Source of the DNA: Polychytrium aggregatum | Lineage: Eukaryota > Chytridiomycota > Chytridiomycetes > Polychytriales | Assembly (NCBI RefSeq): GCF_025602895.1 | Contig: NW_026516238.1 | Coordinates: 361,001 to 425,000 of the forward strand | Direction: 5' to 3' | Length of the DNA stretch: 64,000 nucleotides | Shown here: piece after piece, positions 11,141 through 20,993 of the stretch | Layout of the letters: each line of letters begins with the position of its first letter | How positions within the stretch are numbered: the stretch's first letter is position 1 | The notes under the pieces: model-generated | Seen by the model: the letters and a program-made list of their open reading frames with translations, nothing else | What the model was told of the DNA's origin: nothing | Databases searched by the model: none | Program-made: the position numbers and the translations under genes

Positions 11141-11907
11141 TCACAGCTTCTCGTTAAAGTGCGACTCTGGCAGCATGAACTCGGCCATAGGGGCCGAGGG
11201 AGTCTTGCCGGCGCCGGCGTCGACAGCAGCCGAATCGGCACGGGGAGTGCGAGGCGACAGCGCCAGCTTGGGCGACATCATCGGCGACAATCTCGGCGAC
11301 AGCTTGAGGTACGAGGAAGGAGTAAGCTGGGCCGAGCGGGCGTGGTCCGAATACAGGCACTGCTTGGAGCAGTAGAGCTGGTTCTGCAGACGATGGCGGT
11401 GCGAGTGTTAGCCGGTATGGGGCGTCGATGTCAAGCCGATATGGGGTGTCGATGTCAAGCCACAGCGACGGTCTTGTCTGTGAGCCGGGGGGGGAGATGT
11501 ACTTGGCCCTCAAGAGCCGACAGAGCATCCTGCAGTCCGGCATCGCATCTGGCCACCAGGCATCACACCCAGCATTCCGGCTTTGATCGATGCCATCGCT
11601 GCATTTGTGGGAGAGGACCATCTCTTCTCCATCCAGACCTCGGTGCAAATCTTCATCGCCCAAGTACTCCAGCACCACTGTCAATGCATCAAATGCTGTG
11701 GCTGCTCACCTGACGAGTCTGCTTGCCACAAAAACACCATCCCAGGTCCATACCAGTGTCCAGAAGCTGGTGGGACTCTCCAGTAGCATCGGAGCCGAGA
11801 TAGTGGTCGGAGCTCTTGAGAGGCGCTGGCTGCGGGGCCGGCAGCGCCGAGTGGGAATCGAGCTGTGTGTTGCGGGTCGAGGCAGTTGTGGTCATGGTTG
11901 GATGCAA
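11141..11907 (-). CDS. Ecl1-like small zinc-binding protein
   Basis: Exons 11907-11710 and 11383-11141 join in phase 0 to give 146 residues. The only folded segment is a compact Cys cluster made across the splice: LGWCFCGKQTRQ in exon 1 and LYCSKQCLYSDHA in exon 2, i.e. CxC...C-x3-C with nearby acidic and His residues. This matches the fungal Ecl1 'life-span regulatory factor' zinc motif (WC.CGK ... LYCS..C...D). The remainder is Ser/Pro-rich and probably disordered. In yeasts, Ecl1-type proteins are small stress and longevity regulators. A second in-frame ATG at 11895 could be the start. The assignment rests on one short motif. Confidence 0.6.
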
Positions 11908-12609
11908 GGAAGTGCGGGCTTGGATGTGGGCGGGGGTCGTGTGGGTCCAGATGAGAGCGCCAAGGCAGGACAGGACAGTGACGGCAGCGGGGGAGGGATA
12001 CTGGGAAGAGGGAGCCGGAGCAGAGAGCGGGCTGGCGGATGGCTTGAAGTGCTCGGATGCAAGAGACGAAAGCCTTGGATTGCTGGCGGGAATGAAAGAT
12101 CAGCGACAGAGCCGAGTCGGCTGAGCGAATATATCTTCTGGCGCAAACTGGGAAAAAAAAAATCTCTGGCAAATGAAATCGCTATCCTGGAGACTCCTGA
12201 ACAGCCGCAGAGGCGCTGACTTTTTCTCGCTGGTTGGGGCTGGTCGCTTTGCGATTCTGGGCGTGCGTCCAGGCTATTCTGGGGATCATCCTCGTTGGCT
12301 CTGGCCGCGGCATGTGGGGGCCGACAAAGGATACCAGAACAGCGATCCAGCAGCGACGCTGGTGCACCCACAGCGGGACTGGGCATGCCTCGCTGCCAAA
12401 GGCACAACCAGGATTGCCGGCTGTGATGGGCCTGCGTGCATGGCCGCGCGGTCTGTTGCCCCCTTGGTCTGTTGCACGCGCGGCCCAAGGGCACAGGGGC
12501 AAGGAGCCGAACGTGGGTCGCTCGGGCGCGCTGCGATTGGCGGCGGGGCCGGCTGCTGCGATTGGCCGGCGCGGAGGGATGTTCCATCCAAGGCAGCGTT
12601 CCATCCAAG
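11908..12609. other. Gene-free stretch
   Basis: Upstream of the Ecl1-like gene and left of the mobile element. An A-rich run lies near 12153-12162. The phrase TTCCATCCAAGGCAGCG occurs twice in tandem at 12582-12616, next to the element's left edge. No gene supported. Confidence 0.45.
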
Positions 12610-12673
12610 GCAGCGTCGATTGGATGACAATTGGATGTCCACATCTACACTTTATTCAGAAAAAAACGGGACA
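12610..12673. repeat. Candidate left terminal inverted repeat
   Basis: Contains GCAGCGTCGATT (12610-12621) and AAAAAACGGGACA (12661-12673), both repeated in inverse orientation at 16223-16262. On the minus strand this side also carries a polyadenylation-like AATAAA just past the Fanzor 3' end. Confidence 0.5.
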
Positions 12674-12745
12674 ACATAGCCGTTTCCATGAACATGTAGT
12701 ATGTGCTGTGCTTGCGTCAAGCAAAGCCACAAGAAATAAAACAGA

Positions 12746-15118
12746 TCACTTTGGCAGCCTCCGAGTGAAGACCGCCGGTCGCTCTCCGATCTCCACAATC
12801 GACTTGCATACTGTGATCATGTTGCGCGCCGCATTGACGTCGCGATTCCACACTGTCCGGCAGCTGGGATTCTTGCAGCTCCTGACAAAGTGGGAATTCG
12901 CAACACTGGGCGCATCGAGTCCTTCCAACCGAACTGGCTCCAGGCACTTGGAGCACACTTGCGAGGTGTTGAACTCGTTCGTCGAGGCCACCTTGACGCT
13001 TCCGTGAGGGTGAGTGGGACGGCGTCGGTGGTGCTCGAATTGCTCAAAGTACCGAGCGAACCGCTGCCTCCGAGGGCTGGATGCATAGCCCTTGCCCTGT
13101 CGCCATGATGCATTGCCAAAGGCGATCACCACATCGGTCCGTATCGGGGCGTGCTTCAGGACGGCCTTGCACATCTTGTCAACGGCCACTTGGCGCCTCT
13201 TGTGGCCCGTGAAGCGATGGTGACGGGCCTTCTTGCCAAGGTGGAAGTCGAGCTGCACTCGCAGCTCCGGTCGCAGGACATGGGTGAGATGGACCTTGAA
13301 AGCCTCCGAGGACGACACCTTGGGCGAGGGGGTGGTCGACATCCAGGTCTCGATGCTGAGTCGATACTTCATGGTATTGTGCCACTTGGTGTTGGACGTA
13401 TGGCCACACATGTGCTGGTAGTGGCCATTGGAGAATGAGACCACCTCGTCTTGGTGGCCCGGTGCTTGGATGACCGCCGTGAAGATGGAGCCGACTCCAG
13501 GATCGATGCCAATCCAAGTGGTGCCACCGGGGTCTGGGTCGCCGATGTGGGCCTGGATGCGCTACTCGGCAGTCGGAGGAGGCTCGGAAGTCTCGGTGTG
13601 ATCGGTTCGAGGCAGAAACTTGACGAGACCGATGGTGCATCCAATGCCATCGGTGCTGATCTCGTAGTTGAACAGCTTCTTGTTCACGTCCCGCTCTTGG
13701 AAGAGGGAACTACGCAGCTTGAAGCAACTGCGCCAGAGACGATCCTGGTTGTTGACACCGTCCTCACCTTCTTCCTTGAGCATGTCCCAGGTGAGGCCAA
13801 GGCGTTTCTTTGGACCAAGGAGCTCCCAGAGAGTGACGGTGTCGATCTTGACATACTTGGCCTTCGCAGTACAGAGAGGAACTATCGTGCACACGGCCGG
13901 AGGAGTGTCCAGAGCGAGCTGCTTGAGTGCCCAGTTGATCCTGGCGGCCAGCTTGTTGATCTTGGCCTTGGTGGTGCCGAGCTCAGACTTGGCCTTGGTG
14001 AACCTCTTGTCGTCGGAGGGAATGCCTTGGGTGGTGAGCTCGTCCAGCTTGGCCTGGCGCTGCAGCTCTGTGACTCGGAGGGCGGGCATGTCACAGTCGA
14101 TCCACTTGTGGACATCGTCGACCATCTTGTCTCGGGCGAGGATTCTCACATGGTGTGAGAGGCGATGGAGGGCCCGGAAGTGGTCCTGGTCGTTGCTGTA
14201 CCGAAACTCGTCCAGGACGTGGCCAAACTCGGGATAGAGGAACTCGAGATCGGCCTTGGGTGGAGTCTGCCCTGGTTTCTCGAAGAGCTCGAGACAGGCC
14301 TCGATGGCTTCGTGCTTATGCTTGTTGGCTGGGAAGACGGCAGCGCAGAAGCGGCGAAGGAGTCGCCAGTAGGCCAGGTCGAGGTGGGTGGTGCAGTTGG
14401 TAGCATAGGCATTGACAGCCAGTGTGAGAAGCTGACTGTGAGCACCATCAGGCAGACGAGGGGCCGGAGGCAGGTCTGCGTGTCGAGTGGTCTGGTAGTC
14501 GCGAAAGGAAGCGACCAGATGCTCGTTGTATTTCTTGGTATCCCTGGCCGTCGAGAGGGCACCGGCCTGGACGATCCTGAAGCATTGGCGGATGAATGCA
14601 GGGGTGGCCTTGGAGATGACGGGGACGGGAATATCCTGCTCGATGCACCGGAGGATATGTAGGTTGAGCAGCCTGGATGCCTCGAACTGGATCTGGGTCA
14701 TGGCCTCGACGGTGGCCTGGATCTTGTCGCGGAGAGCGGGATTGAGACAACAGCCATCCATCGTCTGCTTGAAGCAGCTGAACTGAGGAGCGGATGACCT
14801 TCCATCCACGAGTGGGACGACAGAACTCTTGAGGGGCCGGTATTTGGGACACCTGTTGGTGTTGCTTCGCTGATGATCGGTGCCATCGCACTGGCGACAT
14901 CGCTTGCCAGTACTCGAGGAAGTAGATGGACCAGGCTCGGTGGGATCGACATCCATTGGATCTGCAGAAGCAGTGGTGGTGAGCGACGGAGCAACAGACG
15001 ACCAAGCATGCGTGGGGTCAGAATACGAACCAGAGACAGGCTCCGACTGTGACTTGGCTTTCTTGGGCCTGGGTGGCCGAGGCTGGCCATCACCGGTACC
15101 CTTGCGCTTCGGAGGCAT
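12746..15118 (-). pseudogene. Fanzor (eukaryotic TnpB-like RNA-guided nuclease), one internal stop
   Basis: One reading frame of 790 codons from ATG at 15118 to the stop at 12746, broken only by a TAG at 13564-13562 (codon 519). The N-terminus is basic with a Cys/His cluster (CRQCDGTDH...C) near residues 73-90. After the TAG the catalytic half is intact: RuvC-I GIDPGVGS (Asp539), the AFGNASW segment near residue 668, NEFNTS (Glu715), a zinc finger formed by CSKC (722/725) and C-x4-C (748/753), then RuvC-III NRDVNAARN (Asp760). This order is that of Fanzor/TnpB, the OMEGA nucleases guided by an RNA encoded at the element's end. The absence of an acidic residue in the usual RuvC-II place, with Glu in NEFNTS, fits the rearranged catalytic site described for Fanzors. 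The stop may be a recent nonsense change; no convincing intron removes it. Confidence 0.85.
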
Positions 15119-15202
15119 GGGGACAGAGGATGCTGGATGCCTGCCAGTGGTACTGGTCAGAGCAGAGACTTTTTTTTATCGTACAATAGCGCGATGATCA
15201 GA

Positions 15203-16164
15203 TCAAGGCGAGATGAGGGAAGAAAGCAGCAGGACGAAGGTGTGGCATTTATACCCGAGAGCAGGAGCCCGTCTTTGCGGGCTGGTTGGGAAGTGACCCT
15301 GTTCAAAAATCGCCGAGAGGTTCAAGCCAGGGATTTGAGCGTGAAAATGGCGGCGTGATTGGGGGACTAAACCCCAAATCGGTGGGGACTCAACCCCAAA
15401 GAAGTTCTCGATGGGATTGAAGTCGGGCGAGGCAGGTGGGGTGAAGATCACTGACCATCCTCGGCGCTCGATGCAGTCCAGGACAGCCCTTGTCTTGTGC
15501 ATGCTCACATTGTCCATCACAATCACAGAGTCGTCTGGGAAGGTCGCTCGCTCAAAGAACTCGACCATCGAGTGTGTCTTGAATGATGTGGGGATGTACA
15601 TACGATGCAGCACACCAGAGTGGTTGATGGCAAATGCAGCCGAGACAGACTTGTGTTTCATGTGATTGCGCTGGCGAAGCGGAGCACCCTTCGGCGAGTA
15701 TCCGTAAAGAGGGAAAATGGATCTCCTGATCCCTGTCTCATCGACAAAAACGAATCGTCGTGGGTCGATGGAGCGGGCCTGGTCCCTGAACTGTGCCACT
15801 CGCTCATCCAGTCGCTTGGACTTGTAGAGGTGTGTTGCCCTCTTGTGTGAGAGACCTGCTCGCTGGATGGCAGTGTGGCAGAGTGAGAGTGATACTTTCC
15901 TCTGGAGGATGGACTCGAGCTTGCATCGCAACACAGGACCAGTCTGGAACGGGTCCTGTTCAATCAGGGTGCGAATGACTGGACATGCCTGCTCGAAGAA
16001 AGTGGATCTGCGAGCTGTGACTCGGTTGGCTTGCATCCTCGGTGCCATCGATGGATGGTGCTCTTGGATACACTGAATATGGAGGCGACCTTACGCAGGC
16101 TATGGATGAGGGCGTAGCATCGCAATGCGGCGGTGCGAAAGTCGGATGTGTGGCGAATGGTCAT
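15203..16164 (-). pseudogene. Tc1/mariner-like DDE transposase, frameshifted and truncated
   Basis: The N-terminal helix-turn-helix (FRTAALRCYALIHSLRKVA then FSVSKSTIHRW) reads from ATG at 16164. Near 16050 the frame shifts, and the rest continues in the frame that starts at 16048. The catalytic triad is visible: FVDETG (first Asp) followed by GYSPKG, VIVMDNVSMHK (second Asp) and SPDFNPIENFF (terminal Glu, DDE type). The usual 40-70 residues after that motif are missing. From about 15402 the frame runs into unrelated sequence containing the direct repeat at 15362-15400 and drifts on to a stop at 15203. It lies directly upstream of Fanzor on the same strand. The protein would cut and paste the element but is unlikely to be active here. 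Confidence 0.82.
15362..15400. repeat. Direct repeat at the transposase breakpoint
   Basis: Two 17-base copies, GGGGACTAAACCCCAAA and GGGGACTCAACCCCAAA (16 of 17 identical), separated by TCGGT. They sit exactly where homology to the DDE transposase ends, so they may mark a junction between two joined segments. Confidence 0.75.
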
Positions 16165-16222
16165 GGCCAGCGCGCGATAACATTGGGTAACAAAATATTC
16201 GATGAATGGTCAAAAACACGGG

Positions 16223-16262
16223 TGTCCCGTTTTTTATTGGATCGCCCGTAAATCGACGCTGC
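16223..16262. repeat. Candidate right terminal inverted repeat
   Basis: Contains the inverse of the two left-end motifs: TGTCCCGTTTTTT (16223-16235) and AATCGACGCTGC (16251-16262). A further GTGTCCCGTTT lies at about 16408-16418 inside a hairpin. Confidence 0.5.
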
Positions 16263-16555
16263 ACCGAGTGCACACAGGTGTCTCGGGTCGTGTGCCCCGC
16301 AGATATGGCATTGGCCGAGTCCATCACAACAGCGCGAGCGCCATTCGACATCATTCAGCCAGATCGATCTGCGCCATTCAATCCACACAAGTCATCCGCG
16401 TGTTGAAGTGTCCCGTTTCAACATGGGTACGCAGCTATCCATGGTTGCCGGGCAAAGTGCTCGGCCGATTCCTGCACCACCGCCACTACTTTTCTCCAGG
16501 TTGCCCCTCCCGCCCTTCGTTCCCCTCCTCACAGCAACGGCATCCTCAACAGAAG

Positions 16556-19500
16556 CTACCACTTGAAGTCGAGAACATTCTCTCGCTGCTTCTTGTAGGG
16601 GCGGTACAGCGTGTAGAGGAAGGTCAAGACCACAAAGCCCAGCAGGATGAACGGCGAGGCGTCGTATCCATAGTGGATTCCGCGAAAGTAAGCGAGCTGA
16701 GATCCAAAGACGGCTGTGGAGGAGGGTTCAAGAGCGGTCAATATCCAGCGATTGGCCGTCAAGTCATCGTTCGGCCTTGAGCCGCCCCACCTCCGCCCTG
16801 GCGACACTGCATTCGCAATGCAATGGCAATGCAATTGTAACGCACCTGACACCGTCGTGTATCGTCCGTACTTGTCAAAGTTCTGGGAGCAAAACTGAGC
16901 GACCGAGAGCGAGCAGAGCAGCACGATGCCCGTGTTGAAGACCAGCGAGTTCATCATGGTCTCGCCAAAGCTGCACGGCAAATACGGATGGCCCGCGATT
17001 GGGGCTGTCAGCCAAGAGGGCTGGAACAGAACGCACCGACCGCTCCTCCAGCGAGCTGGAATGCCGTTCGTGCCAACAGCCGCTGGCCCTTTACTGCCCA
17101 CACTCTGCTGGACACATACCGCAGTGGATGTATGGAGATGATGAGGATTCGCATGCCAAGCTTCTCGACGCCCTTGATGACACACACCAGGATGTAGAAT
17201 GCAAAGACGGCATAGAAGCTTGTGCCGATAAATGGGATGGGCGACACGTTCTCGAGAAAGTCGTTCAGGAACGCTGAGATCGGCAGGGTGCCGAGGATCT
17301 TTGGAAGCTGGTAGATCGACACTTGAATGATCCACACGACCGAGAGGACGATGCTTTGAGCGTTTTGGATGTCGCACGGTCGAGGTCGGCCGAGAGGCAT
17401 TCTGTTATTGCGAGGCAAAAGTCCCGACCAAGCACCGCTTGCTTCGAGCCCGGTTGCCCTCTTGCAAGCATTCGTGATTCGGATTACTGTTTGACCGCGC
17501 CCAGCACATCTGCTTACCTGATCAAGCCAGCGACCAGCTTCAGGATCTGAAGCAGCAGATTACCGCCTTGTCGCTTGTAGCAATCCTCGAGCCGTCGGTA
17601 GTGGTACTCGAGGATGAGAACATCCTTGCGGAACTCGTTTTCCTTGAGTCTGAGACGGCGCATCATGCGGTTCGATTTGCCATTGCGCGAGGCCTCCTTG
17701 AGCTCTTCCTGGAGCGTCTTTCCGGCCTCCATGAGGATCTGCGACTGCTCACCAATCATTTTCTTGCGCTCGGCGTATCTGGAAATGGGCGAGGGAGGTG
17801 AGCCTCCCCGGAGCAGGTCAGCCGATCCACACATTTCCCACCCGGCTCCGCCTCTCGTGCAGGCATTGCATCGGTTCTCTAAGGCTTACTCTGTGGCACT
17901 GATGTGCTTGGGGCGATAGACCCAGCCCATGATCAGGTCAAATGGGAAGGAGACGATGCCGACTCCTCCAAAGATCGAAAAGATGATCCATCCCACAAGC
18001 GACACCACCGCCACGATGTAGACAAAGGGAGAGATGCCGGCGTGGTACACCCCGGGCTGGGAAATGCACTGGATGGGCGCGATCGTCAAGCGCAAGCATC
18101 GGGGAGGTTTGTGAGCGAACACCAGCGAATCATGGAAGCTGTCGAGGTGCTCCCGCAGGGAGATGGGGGGCCGCATATGCAGACATACAATATGCATCGG
18201 ATCTGCGTCGTACCGTCGTGGCCGTGCAGAGATTCCTCATGTAGTCCGGGACCGAGCCTGGGATCTGGCCGGTGGTGTCGAACGGAGTAAGTGTGCCCGT
18301 AACTCGCACGGCCGGAACATCGGCGATGCCGGGAATGAACCAGTACATGACAAATATGATGGCCGCGATGAAGATCAGCGTCGGGAGGAGCCATTTGAGG
18401 GCATAGCCGAGCTGAGAGTTGGAGGAGCTGGAAGCATGGAGCGGAGCAACATGCGCATCAGTACGGAGCCCAATCACAGAGGAGACGAAGCCGAGCATGA
18501 GCGACAGTTTTGCGCAGGGAATCAGCCCGAAGCCACAGAGCGGGCCGGTGACGGCATGGCCACCTAAAGTGTCGGTCATCTGCACATACGATCAATAGCA
18601 TACATCCGTCCCTTTGGCTATCGTTCTACAAATCTCAGTGGTGCGAGCGACATTCAGCTGCACTGCAACGAGATATGCCCACGTCGCGACGGGCTCATCT
18701 AGGTGCTTCGCGACCAGCATCACACCTGCAAGTCCGCCGTGAGTGACTGGACCGGCACGAGGGTCTCTGCAGACGGAAATGCACACCTTTTTTCATCCGA
18801 CTCGTCACTGTCATCGACTCCTTCATAAAAGTAGACCGTGAACGGCACGGCGACGAGCACGATCGCCACCGAAGTGATGTAGAATCCGCTCGCAATCGGG
18901 CCCATGGGGATTCCTGTGGTTGTGAACTCGCCGCTTTGGTTCCCGACATCGAATGGCAGCAGAAACAGGTTGTAGGCCGAGAGCGATATCCCGAGAATCT
19001 GGCGATAGTGGAAGTGGAAGTGGCGGTGCGGCATTGGGGGAAATCGAGCCCACCGGTTAGTTCAAGCGGACGGGCTGAGTGGTGATGCTCGGTAGCCCAA
19101 GGCCCTGATCGCTTGGGAATCGAATCCGACTGTTGAGATCGATCGGCCGATTCAAGCGCCACGAGCCATCGCCAACCACAACAAAAGGAGGTCAAAGATC
19201 TGGCTCGATTTGACCAGCACAATATGTCGAGAATGGCACAGTCGCGTCCGAGGCTGGCGGTTGCGAAAGCTCCATGTCCGGCTCGCTCATATTGCCGCTG
19301 CTGAATCGATTCTGGATGGCCTGTGGTTGTGGCTGATGCGCGTCGACACGATTCCCACGACCGGCGACGATTCTACCACGACCGGAGATTGGGTCTGCGC
19401 GGAGGCAGCGAAGCCCGGTCCGACCCACGGAATACCGAGCCTAAAGTGTTCGGGCAGAGCACCAAAGCGCTAGATTGCCCGAATCGGCGGTGCTGCTCCC

Positions 19501-19649
19501 TTGCAACAGACATTTACCACGACGACTTTTGGAAACCAGGCTGTCCATTTGTCCTCGGGGTGCTGGAAGTAGACCAGGAAGTAGAAGGCCCCCACGAGGA
19601 CGAGGAGTGCAAATATGACCGAGGTCAGGATAAGGGCAATGTCTGCCAT
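16556..19649 (-). CDS. LMBR1/LIMR-family multi-pass membrane protein
   Basis: Eight phase-consistent exons (19649-19518, 18998-18787, 18427-18214, 18068-17890, 17778-17518, 17401-17120, 16970-16846, 16713-16556) give 520 residues. The first exon ends in WFPKVVV and the second opens LGISLSAYNLFLLPFDVGN, the family hallmark (FPK...LP.DV.N). Further transmembrane blocks are LPTLIFIAAIIFVMYWF, FVYIVAVVSLVGWIIFSIF, VLSVVWIIQVSIY, FNTGIVLLCSLSVAQF and FILLGFVVLTFLYTLY, about nine in all. A long basic coiled loop (KMIGEQSQILMEAGKTLQEE to NEFRKDVLILEY) is typical between membrane halves. Relatives include LMBD1 (lysosomal cobalamin export partner) and lipocalin-receptor-like proteins; which role applies is not clear. 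Intron 1 is unusually long (519 bases). Confidence 0.85.
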
Positions 19650-20390
19650 GGCCGTCGGTGGTGGTGCAGAGGTGCCGAGGCCAGGAAATGCGCGAGAGAA
19701 GAAGGCTGGGAGGCGAGGCTGTCGGTCAGAGGAGGAACAGGACGGCCGCGGCGATGATCCTTGGTGAGGTCGGGCACAATCAGACGGGCGAGAAAGAGGG
19801 AGTGAGCGAGCGAGAGAACAACGAGGGCGAGCGATTCCCCCTCGCTCGTGAAGGCGCTGGCCCTGCTGGCTTCATTTGATCCCAAGCACACAGAATGGCA
19901 TGGCCCGCCAGAGGCAGCATGATCGGCAGGGACATAGAGTCGAGTGGTGCCGGGGCGCATCTTGCGTGTTTGGTCGCCTGCGATGAGTGGCCGTGCCAGA
20001 AGTAGTTATCAGATGGAATCTCAGATGGATGTCGGGTGGGATGTCGGGTGGGATGTCGGGTGGGATGTCGGGTGGGATGTCGGGTGGGATGTCGGGTGGG
20101 ATGTCGGGTGGGACCTCAGATGGAATATGCAAGAGTCATGCCATGTCCAGCGAGCATGGGTGCTTGCCAATACATTGCCGGCGCCAGGTGACTATCCCGC
20201 CCGGCAAACGAGCCGCAGGCGAGGCCGCCGAGGACGCTCTCGCTCTTGCTCTCTGCGTTTTTTTGCACGGCCAGCGTCAAGATCCAGTCCAGATCAAGCT
20301 TTGGTCCCGCAAGCTGCACCCGAGGCATCTCGCAAGTCCCCACATCCCACCCTACTCGGAGCACCGGACACACTCGGATCCGTCGCAGAC
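19650..20390. other. Intergenic region with repeat
   Basis: Shared upstream sequence of the LMBR1 gene (-) and LYR gene (+), holding the 12-base repeat at 20029-20112. The open frame crossing the repeat is not conserved-looking. Confidence 0.5.
20029..20112. repeat. 12-bp minisatellite
   Basis: Seven near-perfect copies of ATGTCGGGTGGG. Because 12 is a multiple of three, it forms a spurious frame reading DVGWDVGW into the LYR gene downstream. Confidence 0.9.
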
Positions 20391-20993
20391 ATGTCTTCAG
20401 CCCATCTCCGGAGCCAAACGCTGTCGCTGTACAGATCGCTCCTGCGGTCGATCAAGCAGTGGCCTCCACAGAGCCGAGCGCACCGATTAGAAGTGCAAGC
20501 CCCGCAATGGCTACGGGAGGAGTTTACGGCCAACAGCGAGCTCTCCGAGGGCGAGTGGCAGGCCAAGCTGGCAGAAGGACAGAAGGAGCTCGAGTCGCTC
20601 CAAGCACTGGTCGGGGACAAGGTTGAGGCTCAGGTGAGTCGTTGTTGGGAGAGGGTTCGTCAGCACGAACACATCCGCAAGCGGTGCTGGGGAGTTATGG
20701 CCGGACGACAGCACCTGTCGTTGAGGAGCCGGGGCAATGGCCTGCCCAAGGAGGCGTATGGAATGCTGATGCCAACTCTTCCGTGCTGGGCGGGCGCTGC
20801 AAATCGCCCACAGTACCCGTTTTCGGATTCGAGCCGGATCATCGCCTTCATGCCTTCGAAGAAGATGTTCAGTCTGCTGGATACAGAGGCCCAGGAGCAG
20901 CTCAAGCCCGAGAATGTGTCGACATTCAAGTTCCTGGGTGCATACATTGCCACAAAGTACAAGATTGGAATGTCGCCGCCGAACCAGCAATAA
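20391..20993 (+). CDS. LYR-motif (Complex1_LYR) mitochondrial protein
   Basis: Exons 20391-20633 and 20814-20993 join in phase 0 to give 140 residues. The start QTLSLYRSLLRSIKQWP carries the LYR tripeptide, followed by an amphipathic three-helix segment with the usual downstream Phe (EEFTANSELSEGEW). LYR proteins bind mitochondrial acyl carrier protein and help assemble respiratory complexes or deliver Fe-S clusters. The exon-2 tail (KYKIGMSPPNQQ) is not diagnostic, so the particular LYRM subfamily is unknown. The start at 20391 was chosen over the longer frame from 19944 because the latter runs through a minisatellite. Confidence 0.72.
   Translation: MSSAHLRSQTLSLYRSLLRSIKQWPPQSRAHRLEVQAPQWLREEFTANSELSEGEWQAKLAEGQKELESLQALVGDKVEAQVSRCWERVRQHEHIRKRCWGVMAGRQHLSLRSRGNGLPKEAYGMLMPTLPCWAGAANRPQYPFSDSSRIIAFMPSKKMFSLLDTEAQEQLKPENVSTFKFLGAYIATKYKIGMSPPNQQ

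Larger units (their letters stand above)
12610..16262 (-). mobile_element. Decayed element: Tc1/mariner-like transposase plus Fanzor
   Basis: A 3.65-kb block on the minus strand holds a transposase related to Tc1/mariner and, downstream of it, a Fanzor nuclease. Two inverted matches bracket it. GCAGCGTCGATT at 12610-12621 matches its complement at 16251-16262 (12 of 12). AAAAAACGGGACA at 12661-12673 matches its complement at 16223-16235 (13 of 13). The spacing between the two matches differs on each side (about 39 versus 15 bases), so if they are terminal repeats they have suffered indels. No clear TA target duplication was found. Fanzor genes are known as passengers of several eukaryotic transposon types, including mariner-like ones. 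Both coding regions are damaged, so the copy looks non-autonomous. Confidence 0.7.

Noticed and set aside
13562-13640. Intron that would remove the Fanzor TAG
   Set aside because: The available GT sites (GTTTCT, GTCAAG, GTCTCG) with the CAG before GCCCACATC are either out of phase or very weak and would be under about 80 bases.
19944-20390. N-terminal extension of the LYR protein through DVGWDVGW repeats
   Set aside because: The 12-base minisatellite length is a multiple of three, which keeps a frame open by chance; LYR proteins begin just before the motif.
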